From positions 1 through 8,340 of the forward strand of contig JAUIEG010000097.1 in the NCBI GenBank assembly GCA_030428745.1: a DNA stretch of 8,340 bases, in the 5' to 3' direction. Source of the stretch: Alphaproteobacteria bacterium. Lineage in GTDB: Bacteria > Pseudomonadota > Alphaproteobacteria > Caulobacterales > Parvularculaceae. Both the position numbers and the translations under genes were made by a program. Positions 1 to 6,317 of the stretch are shown one piece after another; within the stretch, counting starts at the first letter, position 1; every line of letters starts with the position of its first letter. A model generated the notes under the pieces. The model was given only the letters and a program-made list of their open reading frames with translations. It was not told the origin of the DNA and made no database searches.

Positions 1-57
1 CATCTGAAAGCACCAGAGCCTGAAGGCGGATTCCGCGCCGCTCAATCGTCCTGCTGA
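1..57 (+). CDS. Possible C-terminal tail of an upstream gene (partial)
   Basis: The first reading frame is open from the window edge and ends at TGA 55-57, giving an 18-residue tail HLKAPEPEGGFRAAQSSC. The other two plus-strand frames meet stops at 5-7 and 21-23. The tail is too short to assign to a family, and an open frame of this length can occur by chance. The 16-bp gap to the next start would suit an operon with the membrane protein gene downstream. Confidence 0.3.
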   Translation, partial: HLKAPEPEGGFRAAQSSC

Positions 58-73
58 AACAAGAGAGGCCACT

Positions 74-913
74 ATGGTCAATTCGAAAACGACGGATACG
101 CTTCCCCCTGTGCTTCCACCGCTCGCCGCCAGCAGGACGAACTGGCGTCGCGACCTCAAACCAACCGTTGCGCTTTTGTGGCTTTCCGCCGGATGGCGGG
201 ACTTTGTACGTCGCCCGGAACTTAGCATTGCTTACGGCGTTTTGCTTTTCCTGGTCTCGCTGCTGGTGCTGTTCAGCATTTTTCATCTTGAATACGATTA
301 CATCCTTTTCCCCGCGTTATCAGGATTTCTCGTTGTGGCTCCTCTGGCTGCGACAGGTCTTTATGAGAAGAGTCGCCGTTTGGCGTCGGGAGAGCCCGTA
401 TCCTTCGTTAACATGGCCTTCGTCAGGATTCGCTCTGGAGGGCAGATTGTTTTTGTGGGGCTGCTTCTTTGCCTCCTCATGATGTTATGGAATCGCGCCG
501 CTATCCTTCTATACGCCCTCTTTTTCGGCCTTCGCCCATTTCCAGGTCTGGATGAAATCCTCCCCGTCTTGCTCGGAACGCCTATGGGCTGGATGCTGCT
601 TATCGTCGGAACTCTAACTGGCGGTTTATTCGCCGCTTTTTCCTTCTCAATCAGCGTGTTTGCAATTCCACGGCTTCTCGAAGAGCGCACTGATGCCTTT
701 ACCGCCATGGGGCAAAGCATGGCGCTTGTGTGGAACAACCTTCAAGTCATGCTCAGCTGGGCTTTTCTTGTCGTTGCTCTTTTCATGTTTTGCGCTGCAA
801 CCGGTTTTGTCGCATTGATTGTTGTTTTCCCTCTCCTCGGTCACGCCACCTGGCATGCATTTACCACTATGCGCGGGCCTGCCGCCGAACACTCTTACGG
901 CAGGCGCGAATGA
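74..913 (+). CDS. DUF2189-like polytopic inner-membrane protein
   Basis: This 279-residue protein appears to be an integral membrane protein of the DUF2189 type, whose function is not established. After a polar, Pro-rich N-terminus (1-48) there are hydrophobic segments at about 52-71, 77-97, 122-153 (possibly two helices), 171-199 and 225-256. Family-like features are the basic GLYEKSRRLASGE loop after the second segment (95-107) and the C-terminal PLLGHATWHAF stretch (253-263). The ATG at 74 is preceded by a good ribosome-binding site, GAGAGG at 63-68, five bases upstream. The frame stays open upstream to base 8 but contains no ATG, GTG or TTG. The gene may follow another plus-strand gene ending at 57. 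It converges on fdxA with 10 bp between stop codons. The family assignment rests on recalled motif similarity. The membrane topology is much more certain than the family. Confidence 0.85.
   Translation: MVNSKTTDTLPPVLPPLAASRTNWRRDLKPTVALLWLSAGWRDFVRRPELSIAYGVLLFLVSLLVLFSIFHLEYDYILFPALSGFLVVAPLAATGLYEKSRRLASGEPVSFVNMAFVRIRSGGQIVFVGLLLCLLMMLWNRAAILLYALFFGLRPFPGLDEILPVLLGTPMGWMLLIVGTLTGGLFAAFSFSISVFAIPRLLEERTDAFTAMGQSMALVWNNLQVMLSWAFLVVALFMFCAATGFVALIVVFPLLGHATWHAFTTMRGPAAEHSYGRRE
877..908. terminator. Hairpin at the end of the DUF2189 gene, possible terminator
   Basis: A perfect 8-bp inverted repeat, GCCTGCCG (877-884) and CGGCAGGC (898-905), is separated by 13 bases and can extend by three more pairs across a 2-base bulge. 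It overlaps the last codons of the membrane protein gene, just before its TGA at 911. No T run follows directly on the plus strand (a weak CCTTTATT comes about 13 bases later) and none follows on the minus strand. It could help end transcription from both converging genes, but it is not a canonical intrinsic terminator. Confidence 0.35.
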
Positions 914-923
914 GAACGTTCCT

Positions 924-1265
924 TTATTGATCGCCGCATCCGGGTGCAGAATTCAAAAATCGGAGCTTATCCGGAACGCCATTTAAGGCCACCGCGTTCG
1001 GCATTGGCGATTTTCGCTGCGTGATATTCGGCCATTTTTCGGAATATTTTCGGTTTAACTGGATCCACTGCGGCTCGACCGCAGTGTGAATATCCGGGAA
1101 GATAGCTTCGGCTGGGCATTCAGGGACGCATGCTCCGCAATCGATGCATTCGTCAGGATGTATCGCCAACATGTTCTCGCCCTCATAGAAGCAATCAACA
1201 GGGCAAACCGCGACACAGTCTGTATATTTGCACAAGATGCAGTTATCGGTGACGACGAATGTCAT
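924..1265 (-). CDS. fdxA: Seven-iron (3Fe-4S/4Fe-4S) ferredoxin, FdxA type
   Basis: This 113-residue soluble electron carrier belongs to the Azotobacter ferredoxin I family. The N-terminal MTFVVTDNC and the CxxCxxxxCxxxCP pattern (C9, C12, C17, C21), followed by CIDCGACVPECP (C40, C43, C46, C50), supply ligands for one 3Fe-4S and one 4Fe-4S cluster. The C-terminal part has the family's WPNIT sequence (79-83). The frame is open further upstream to an ATG at 1391, but the mature family N-terminus begins exactly at the ATG at 1263-1265. That start has GGGAGG (1278-1283) upstream at a rather long 12-base spacing. The gene is last in the cysJ-cysI-metB block, 122 bp after the metB-like gene, so it may be co-transcribed or have its own promoter. 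Its partner is unknown. The neighbouring sulfite reductase already has a flavoprotein donor, so a direct role in sulfite reduction is only a possibility. Confidence 0.95.
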   Translation of the reverse strand: MTFVVTDNCILCKYTDCVAVCPVDCFYEGENMLAIHPDECIDCGACVPECPAEAIFPDIHTAVEPQWIQLNRKYSEKWPNITQRKSPMPNAVALNGVPDKLRFLNSAPGCGDQ

Positions 1266-1387
1266 GGAGCTGAATTGCCTCCCTGCAATCAATATGGGGT
1301 CCCCATGTTGAGCCATTAACAACAGCTGCCATTGGCACGTTTCCGATATAACAAAAAAGTCAAATGCCAAGCGATTGCATATCGCCC
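1266..1387 (-). promoter_or_regulatory. fdxA leader / metB-fdxA spacer
   Basis: On the minus strand this 122-bp spacer opens with a small dyad GCGAT-ATGCA-ATCGC (1371-1385). A run of six T (1353-1358) follows 12 bases later, too far for a standard terminator. Nearer fdxA is a perfect 6+1+6 inverted repeat, ATGGGGTCCCCAT (1294-1306), 28 bases upstream of the start codon, which could be an operator or a small hairpin. I could not find a convincing -35/-10 pair or an FNR- or IscR-like site. Whether fdxA is read through from metB or has its own start is unresolved. Confidence 0.3.
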
Positions 1388-2554
1388 TCAACAGGCCTTC
1401 AGGCTGGCGGCAAGATCGGTGAGCAGATCCTGTTCGTTTTCAAGGCCAACCGAAATGCGGATCAACCCGTCATTAATCCCCGCTATGCCCCGCGCCTTCT
1501 CACCCATATCCGCATGAGTCATGGTGGCGGGGTGGGCGACAAGGCTCTCGACGCCCCCAAGCGACTCGGCAAGCGTGAACACGCGGAGCGATTCCACGAA
1601 GATCCGCGCCGCGTCACTCCCGCCCGCTAGTTCGAAACTGAGCATCGCGCCGAATCCGGTTTGCTGCTTCGAAGCGAGCTTGTGGTCCGGATGCGACGCC
1701 AATCCAGGATAATGAACAATCTTCACAGCCGGATGATCCTGCAGCCATTCCGCCAGCAGGGCCGCCGTTTTCTGCTGGCGCTCCATCCGGGCGTAAAGCG
1801 TCCGCAGCCCTCTCATGGTCAGCCAGGCGTCGAAGGGCGAACCACAAGCGCCGACTGTAGTCGCCCAGTTGCGGAGCTCCCGGGCCTTTTCAATGTTCGC
1901 CGCCACGACGGCGCCCCCAATCACATCCGAGTGCCCATTCAAAAATTTTGTCGTAGAATGAAGAACGTAATCGGCGCCAAGTGCGATCGGCCGCTGGACC
2001 GCGGGCGACAGAAATGTGTTATCCACCGCGACACAAATGCCGGCCGCCTTCGCCATAAGCGCGATTTTTACAATGTCTACAACGCGCATCAGCGGATTGC
2101 TGGGCGTTTCAATGAAGATGAGAGAAGGCCCGCCGGCGAACGCCTCGCATAGGGCCATGTCGTCCGCCTGATCTATAAAGCTCACGGAAAATTGCCCTAA
2201 CGCCGAACGCGCCTTCAGAAGCCGGTGCGTTCCGCCATAACAATCATGCGGAGCAATGACGGCGTCGTTGGGGCGCAACCGTCCCAGCAGCAGGTCAATG
2301 GCCGCCATCCCGCTTGACGTGATGACGGCGCCGGCGCCGCCCTCCAATTTCGAAAGCGCTTCTGCAAGCATCTCGCGCGTAGGATTGCCCGAACGGCCGT
2401 ATTCGTAAGACCGAGGTTCGTTATATCCTTCGAAGGTATAGGTGCTCGACAGATATATTGGTGGCGACACCGCGCCGAACGCCCTGTCCGTCGCGACGCC
2501 GAAGGTTGCGGCGACGGTTTGCGGCCCGCACGATCGCCCGCCTTCATGATTCAT
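1388..2554 (-). CDS. metB: Cystathionine gamma-synthase family PLP enzyme (MetB/MetZ-like)
   Basis: This 388-residue cytosolic enzyme of the Cys/Met-metabolism PLP family most resembles E. coli MetB (386 aa) along its whole length. MetB joins an activated homoserine with cysteine to form cystathionine; close relatives (MetZ/MetY) use sulfide directly. Visible motifs are SSTYTFEGYNEPR (36-48), GRSGNPTR (53-60), the SSGMAA phosphate-binding turn (80-85), APHDCYGGTHR (101-111), the PLP-stacking VDNTFLSP (177-184), the Schiff-base lysine K203 in HSTTKFLNGHSD, SLGGVES (331-337) and the carboxylate-binding arginine R366. Where E. coli MetB reads YSRRGNPTR, this protein has YGRSGNPTR (S55), as in gamma-lyases, so the acyl-homoserine substrate cannot be fixed from sequence. 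The start overlaps the end of cysI by 11 bp, implying translational coupling; GAAGGA lies 11 bases upstream. Its position directly after sulfite reductase fits capture of newly made sulfide. O-succinylhomoserine sulfhydrylase and cystathionine gamma-lyase are the main alternatives. Confidence 0.85.
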   Translation of the reverse strand: MNHEGGRSCGPQTVAATFGVATDRAFGAVSPPIYLSSTYTFEGYNEPRSYEYGRSGNPTREMLAEALSKLEGGAGAVITSSGMAAIDLLLGRLRPNDAVIAPHDCYGGTHRLLKARSALGQFSVSFIDQADDMALCEAFAGGPSLIFIETPSNPLMRVVDIVKIALMAKAAGICVAVDNTFLSPAVQRPIALGADYVLHSTTKFLNGHSDVIGGAVVAANIEKARELRNWATTVGACGSPFDAWLTMRGLRTLYARMERQQKTAALLAEWLQDHPAVKIVHYPGLASHPDHKLASKQQTGFGAMLSFELAGGSDAARIFVESLRVFTLAESLGGVESLVAHPATMTHADMGEKARGIAGINDGLIRISVGLENEQDLLTDLAASLKAC

Positions 2555-4262
2555 TGAAAAGGCGTCCTTCGGTCACTTCCCGCACCATGCCTGCGCGAAT
2601 GCAGAAATCGCCGAAGCGCTCGCCGTTCTCGCGCTCGTTGGCGTATTTCGTAAAAGCTTGATCCAGCGCGCCGAGTATCGCTTCCTCGCCGACATTTTCA
2701 CATATCATGCGATTCAGCCGCTGGCCGTGAAAACCTCCGCCAAGATAAAGGTTGTATTTTCCCGGCGCGCGGCCGGTCAGTCCTATTTCAGCGATATAAG
2801 GCCTGGAGCAACCATTTGGACAGCCGCTCATGCGGATGGTGATTGGTTCGTCCGCCAGACCTTTTTGGCCGAGCATTGCTTCGATTTTCGTGATCAGTCC
2901 GGGAAGATATCGCTCGCTTTCGGCCATGGCGAGACCGCAAGTCGGAAAAGCGACACAGGCAATCGAGTTTCGGCGAATGACCGATGCGGCTTGTTCAGTT
3001 AGGCGAGATTCAGCGAGCACCGCCTCGATTGCAGCCTTGTCTTCTTCTGCAACGCCGGCGATGATCAGATTCTGGTTCGGGGTGAGCCGGAAGGCGCCAT
3101 GATGGATGCGGGCGATCGCACGCAAACCGTCCAGCAGCGGTCCCGACACCCGGCCATTCTCGATAAACAAAGTGAAGTGCCAGCGGCCATCTTCGGTCTT
3201 CACCCATCCGAATCGATCGCCGTTCGAATCAAAATGAAACGGCCGCGCTGTTTCAAATGGCGCGCTCATCCTGCGCTCGATTTCGCCCTTGATCCAATCA
3301 AGCCCTTTGTCGTCGATCGTGTATTTGAAACGGGCGCGCTGTCGGTCTTTCCTGTCGCCATAGTCCCGCTGCACGCCCATCACGGCTTCGGCGCAATCCA
3401 GTAATCGGTCCGCCGTCACGAAACCGATTACATCCGCCAATCGAGGATAAGTCTGTGGAGCCTTGTCTGTGCGCCCCATGCCGCCGCCGATCGCTACGTT
3501 GAAACCTCTAAGGCCGGTCTTGTCACCGATGGCGATAAAGCCGAGATCCTGCGCATAAACGTCAATGTCATTGGACGGTGGAAGTGCGAAGCCGATCTTG
3601 AATTTCCTCGGCATGTATGTGCGGCCGTAGAAAGGTTCTTCCTGTTCGGATGTCGCAACCCGCTCCTCGCCATACCAGATCTCATGATAGCCGCGCGTCC
3701 GCGGGATGACATGGTCGCTGACGCGTTTGGCGAGCGCGGCGACCTCGGCATGCATGGAGGAGCATGCTGGATCGACAGTGCACATGACGCCGCGGCTGTC
3801 ATCCCCGCAGGCGGCGATCGTATCGAGCAGCGCTTCATGCAGACCTTGGATGAGCGGCCGCAGACGGTCTTTCAGCACCCAGTGGAACTGAAAAGTCTGC
3901 CTGGTCGTCAGCCTTAGCGTTTCCCCGCCATGGGCGCGGGCCAGCTCGTCGAGTTTCAGCCATTGCGCCGTCGAGCAAACGCCGCCGGGAAGCCTCACAC
4001 GGATCATGAACTGGTAGGCCGGTTCCAGCTTCTGGCGGCGCCGTTCGTCTCGGAGGTCGCGATCGTCCTGTTGATAGATGCCGTGGAATTTCATCAGCTT
4101 GACGTCACTGGCGTCGGGCACGGCGCCGGTGATCCTGTTCCCCAGCCCGCTACCGATCGTTCCGCGCAGGAAGTCGCTTTCAGCCTTCATGCGTTCATCG
4201 GGATTAAGCCGATCGAGCGGCTGGGAAATATCGTGTTCGCGGGACTTCGCGTTCTCGTTCAT
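2544..4262 (-). CDS. cysI: NADPH-sulfite reductase hemoprotein subunit (beta)
   Basis: CysI is the siroheme and 4Fe-4S subunit that reduces sulfite to sulfide with six electrons in assimilatory sulfur metabolism, in the cytosol, paired with CysJ. The 572 residues match E. coli CysI (570 aa) end to end. The cluster/siroheme cysteines are C436 and C442 (CVAFPTC) and C481 and C485 (SGCPNGC). Sulfite- and heme-binding basic regions appear as RLTTRQTFQFH (117-127) and MPRKFKIGF (217-225). The two pseudo-symmetric repeats typical of the family are present, with IENGR (367-371) and RLTPNQNLIIAG (392-403) in the second half. Like NADPH-type enzymes it ends FGDFCIRAGMVREV. The ATG is 9 bp after the cysJ stop and has GAGG seven bases upstream, partly formed by that stop codon, so the two subunits should be made together. 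The downstream PLP enzyme gene begins before this gene ends. No key residue is missing. Confidence 0.97.
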   Translation of the reverse strand: MNENAKSREHDISQPLDRLNPDERMKAESDFLRGTIGSGLGNRITGAVPDASDVKLMKFHGIYQQDDRDLRDERRRQKLEPAYQFMIRVRLPGGVCSTAQWLKLDELARAHGGETLRLTTRQTFQFHWVLKDRLRPLIQGLHEALLDTIAACGDDSRGVMCTVDPACSSMHAEVAALAKRVSDHVIPRTRGYHEIWYGEERVATSEQEEPFYGRTYMPRKFKIGFALPPSNDIDVYAQDLGFIAIGDKTGLRGFNVAIGGGMGRTDKAPQTYPRLADVIGFVTADRLLDCAEAVMGVQRDYGDRKDRQRARFKYTIDDKGLDWIKGEIERRMSAPFETARPFHFDSNGDRFGWVKTEDGRWHFTLFIENGRVSGPLLDGLRAIARIHHGAFRLTPNQNLIIAGVAEEDKAAIEAVLAESRLTEQAASVIRRNSIACVAFPTCGLAMAESERYLPGLITKIEAMLGQKGLADEPITIRMSGCPNGCSRPYIAEIGLTGRAPGKYNLYLGGGFHGQRLNRMICENVGEEAILGALDQAFTKYANERENGERFGDFCIRAGMVREVTEGRLFNES

Positions 4263-4271
4263 GATGGGGCC

Positions 4272-6098
4272 TCAATAAACGTCGCGATGATAGCGGTGAT
4301 CGGCATTTAGGCTACGGACATAGCCTTCCGCCGCCTCTCGGCTCGTCCGGGATTCCAATGCAACCAGATCGATCAAAGCTTCTTCTACGTCTGGGGCCAG
4401 ATTGACTGCGTCGCCGCATACATAGATATGCGCGCCGCTTTCCAGCCAGCGGAAAACATCCCTACTCTGTTCGCGCATTCGATGCTGGACGTAAGTTTTC
4501 TCGGGCCCGTCCCGCGAGAAAGCGACGTCCATACGAGTGAGCGTTCCGTCCTTCAACCAACCCTGCCATTCCGCCTGGTAAAGAAAATCTGTCCTGAAAT
4601 TCCGCTCCCCGAAAAACAGCCAGCTTTGATTGTCCTTGCCCGCCGCCTCGAGCTCTTGAAGAAATGCTCGATAAGGGGCGACCCCTGTGCCCGCACCGAT
4701 CATTATAATTGGCGCCTCGTCATCCGGCAGACGGAAATGGGTGTTGGTTTGAATATAGACCGGCAACACCGTTTCCGGCTCGCTCCGATCCGCGAGAAGC
4801 CCTGAGCAGACACCCGTCCGCGTTTCGCCGTGAAGGTCATAGCGAACGGGGGCGACAGTGAGGTGCGCTTCGTCGGGCGCCGCGGCGAGGCTTGAGGCGA
4901 TCGAATAGAGGCGCGGTTGGAGTGGGCGAAGACTTGTCGCGAAATCTTCCGGCGTGACGCGGCAGGAAAAGCGCCGCACAATGTCGATTATATGATGCCT
5001 GTGCAAATAAACGGCGCGGTCGGCCGACCGATCTTCCTGCAAGAGTGTCCGCAGTTCATCCGCCTTCGTTACACGCGCCCAATAATCAAGAAAGCGCGGC
5101 GTCGCGGTCGTTATTTCAAAGCGATGCGCAAATGCATCTTTGACTGTTGTCGTCTCACCCTTGAGTTCCAGTTGGTGTTCGGCGTTGAACCCCAGCGCCT
5201 CAAGAAGCGCGGTCACCACAGCTGAATCGTTGCACGTCAGAACTCCCAACGCATCGCCCGGTTCATAATTCAATCCGGATCCGTCCAGCGACACCTCAAT
5301 ATGACGCGTTTCTTTTGACGATCCGCGCCCGACAATCGGGAGATTGTCGATGACGGTCGCCATAAACGGGTTTCGTTTGTCGTGTTTAAGTGCGGACGCA
5401 TTTAAGCCGCTGCCCGAAACGGGCGTTGTTGACACTGACGAGGATACGTTTTCGATGTGCAGAAGTCCGAGAACGGACTTGCGCCATTCTTCAAAAGGCT
5501 CCTCATAATCGATATCACAATCGATCCGGTCGGCAAGCCGGCTCGCGCCCAATTCCTCAAAACGCCGGTCGAGACGTTTGCCAGCTTCGCAGAAATATTC
5601 GTAACTGGAGTCGCCGAGGGCCAGAACGGCGAACCGCAACTGATCTAGTTTTGGGGCTTTGCGGCCCTCGACGAACTCGAAAAACCCAGCCGCCGGCTGT
5701 GGCGGATCGCCCTCGCCATGCGTGCTCACAACAATAAGTAGGTCCTGCTCGCCGGCAAGACTGCGGATTTTGTAATCCGCCATGTCAATAACCGTCGGCG
5801 CCAATCCAGCCTGGCCGGCCCGCTCGGCGAGCAACTTCGCGAGTTCGCCGGCATTGCCGGTTTCGGATCCGAACAGAATGGTCAATGTTCGCGCGGTTTG
5901 CGAATTCGCCGATGTGGATTGAATAGACGCGGATTGCGCAGCGCCCACTCTTCCGACGCTCAAGCCTTCAAAATAGGCGCTAACCCAACGGGCTTGCCCG
6001 GCGTCCAACTGCGCCGCCAAAATGTCGACGAGCGCACGCTGCTCATTGGTTAGCGAAGAATTCGTATTATCAGCCAAGATTGAATCCTGCAGGGCCAT
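4272..6098 (-). CDS. cysJ: NADPH-sulfite reductase flavoprotein subunit (alpha)
   Basis: CysJ takes hydride from NADPH on FAD, passes electrons to FMN and delivers them to CysI. The 608 residues (E. coli 599) show all domains in order: an N-terminal LTNEQRALVDILAAQL / ARWVSAYFEG segment (16-45) typical of CysJ, a flexible Ser/Gln-rich linker (50-68), a flavodoxin-like FMN domain with LFGSETGNA (75-83), STHGEGDPP (125-133) and LGDSSYEYFC (161-170), a connecting domain, the FAD motif RLYSIASS (396-403) with GVCSGLLADR (429-438), the NADPH loop MIGAGTGVAPYRAF (466-479), YVCGDA (559-564) and the terminal RYHRDVY. The ATG at 6098 is the only good start. Its ribosome-binding site is poor (CCAGGCG about 14 bases upstream), and a short frame ends exactly at the preceding base, so initiation may depend on upstream translation. 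It heads the operon cysJ-cysI-metB(-fdxA). The NADPH flavoprotein type is best known from gammaproteobacteria; many alphaproteobacteria use ferredoxin-dependent enzymes. Confidence 0.97.
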   Translation of the reverse strand: MALQDSILADNTNSSLTNEQRALVDILAAQLDAGQARWVSAYFEGLSVGRVGAAQSASIQSTSANSQTARTLTILFGSETGNAGELAKLLAERAGQAGLAPTVIDMADYKIRSLAGEQDLLIVVSTHGEGDPPQPAAGFFEFVEGRKAPKLDQLRFAVLALGDSSYEYFCEAGKRLDRRFEELGASRLADRIDCDIDYEEPFEEWRKSVLGLLHIENVSSSVSTTPVSGSGLNASALKHDKRNPFMATVIDNLPIVGRGSSKETRHIEVSLDGSGLNYEPGDALGVLTCNDSAVVTALLEALGFNAEHQLELKGETTTVKDAFAHRFEITTATPRFLDYWARVTKADELRTLLQEDRSADRAVYLHRHHIIDIVRRFSCRVTPEDFATSLRPLQPRLYSIASSLAAAPDEAHLTVAPVRYDLHGETRTGVCSGLLADRSEPETVLPVYIQTNTHFRLPDDEAPIIMIGAGTGVAPYRAFLQELEAAGKDNQSWLFFGERNFRTDFLYQAEWQGWLKDGTLTRMDVAFSRDGPEKTYVQHRMREQSRDVFRWLESGAHIYVCGDAVNLAPDVEEALIDLVALESRTSREAAEGYVRSLNADHRYHRDVY

Positions 6099-6190
6099 TT
6101 ATTCGAACGCCTGGCCGCACAAAAGCAGCAAGCGCGCCACGCGCGCCTGCTGCAGATCGCCCTTGGGGAGGAAGGCAACCAGAGTAACAT
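6050..6190 (-). CDS. Candidate Cys-rich leader peptide ORF overlapping the cysJ start
   Basis: An ATG at 6190-6188 lies eight bases after AAGG (6202-6199), an ideal ribosome-binding spacing, and opens a 46-residue frame. It starts MLLWLPSSPRAIC and has Cys codons at positions 13, 21, 22, 24 and 34. The ACCFC group falls on the 3' arm of the terminator-like hairpin and its U run. The frame differs from cysJ and ends 49 bases inside it. Leader peptides with clustered codons for the pathway's product are the hallmark of ribosome-mediated attenuation, and polycysteine leader ORFs are known upstream of sulfur genes in mycobacteria. The product itself resembles nothing I recognise. Length alone does not prove it is translated, and another frame competes for the same bases. 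Confidence 0.3.
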   Translation of the reverse strand: MLLWLPSSPRAICSRRAWRACCFCAARRSNKWPCRIQSWLIIRILR

Positions 6191-6194
6191 GCAC
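6099..6194 (-). CDS. Candidate 31-residue ORF abutting cysJ
   Basis: A GTG at 6194 opens a frame (first residues MHVTLVAFLPKGD, ending LLLLCGQAFE) whose TAA is at 6101-6099, immediately before the cysJ ATG. A TTG at 6221 would extend it by nine residues to include a second Cys codon. Third-position GC is high, but so it is in the overlapping ATG-started frame, so codon use does not choose between them. The AAGG at 6202-6199 is only four bases from this GTG, less favourable than for the ATG at 6190. The direct stop-to-start junction suits translational coupling to cysJ, which lacks a strong ribosome-binding site of its own. It may be a leader peptide, a small protein or chance. Confidence 0.28.
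   Translation of the reverse strand: MHVTLVAFLPKGDLQQARVARLLLLCGQAFE
6121..6153 (-). terminator. Strong terminator-like hairpin in the cysJ leader
   Basis: Read on the minus strand, GCAGCAGGCGCGC (6153-6141) and GCGCGCTTGCTGC (6137-6125) form a 13-bp stem with a single G-U pair and a GTG loop, followed directly by TTTTGT. This has the shape of an intrinsic terminator. It sits after the lysR gene but about 165 bases from its stop, and its U run ends 22 bases before the cysJ ATG. It therefore lies inside the cysJ leader unless cysJ transcription starts within the last few bases. It could end lysR transcripts, attenuate cysJ, or both. Confidence 0.6.
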
Positions 6195-6202
6195 GTTGCC
6201 TT
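6159..6202 (-). promoter_or_regulatory. Alternative pairing region in the cysJ leader masking a ribosome-binding site
   Basis: On the minus strand AAGGCAAC (6202-6195) is perfectly complementary to GTTGCCTT (6179-6172), with a 15-base loop that contains both candidate leader start codons (GTG 6194, ATG 6190). The first arm contains the AAGG that would serve those starts, so the hairpin would hide it. The second arm can instead pair, more weakly, with AAGGGC at 6164-6159 (GCCTT against AAGGGC, five pairs including one G-U). Such mutually exclusive pairings are typical of attenuator leaders. No known riboswitch motif was recognised here. Confidence 0.45.
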
Positions 6203-6262
6203 GCTGATTAAATAAACACAAACGAGTTTTAATGCATCATAATATAAAAAATCTTGTTGTTA
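6203..6262 (-). promoter_or_regulatory. AT-rich probable promoter region of the cysJ operon
   Basis: This stretch is markedly AT-rich against its surroundings. On the minus strand it holds a good -10 hexamer, TATGAT (6241-6236), which would put the transcript start near 6229 and give a leader of about 130 bases. No good -35 is found 16-18 bases upstream, as expected of promoters that need a LysR-type activator. The rest of the lysR-cysJ gap (6263-6317) shows nothing clear. Confidence 0.4.
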
Positions 6263-6317
6263 TGTTACGCGTCGGGCGAAATACACATGAACTGAGGACT
6301 GCGGCGACGAGATTCGC

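Noticed and set aside
1333..1349. Possible sigma-54 promoter (TTGGCACG on the plus strand)
   Set aside because: The -24 part is good, but the required GC of the -12 element is absent, and no plus-strand gene follows.
1353..1385. Intrinsic terminator after the metB-like gene
   Set aside because: The GCGAT/ATCGC stem is only 5 bp and the T run begins 12 bases after it, so it does not meet the usual form.
1266..1391. N-terminal extension of the ferredoxin reading frame up to an ATG at 1391
   Set aside because: The extra 42 residues do not resemble the family. The mature FdxA N-terminus starts at 1265, and the extension would overlap the metB-like gene end.
1661..2152. Long plus-strand open frame opposite the metB-like gene
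   Set aside because: It is antisense to a clearly conserved enzyme and has no recognisable motif. It is a by-product of GC-biased codon use, as are the other frames opposite cysI and cysJ.
6099..6250. SAM-II or other known sulfur riboswitch in the cysJ leader
   Set aside because: The SAM-II signature GCTAAA and pseudoknot partners are not found, and the structure present looks like a terminator with a leader ORF instead.
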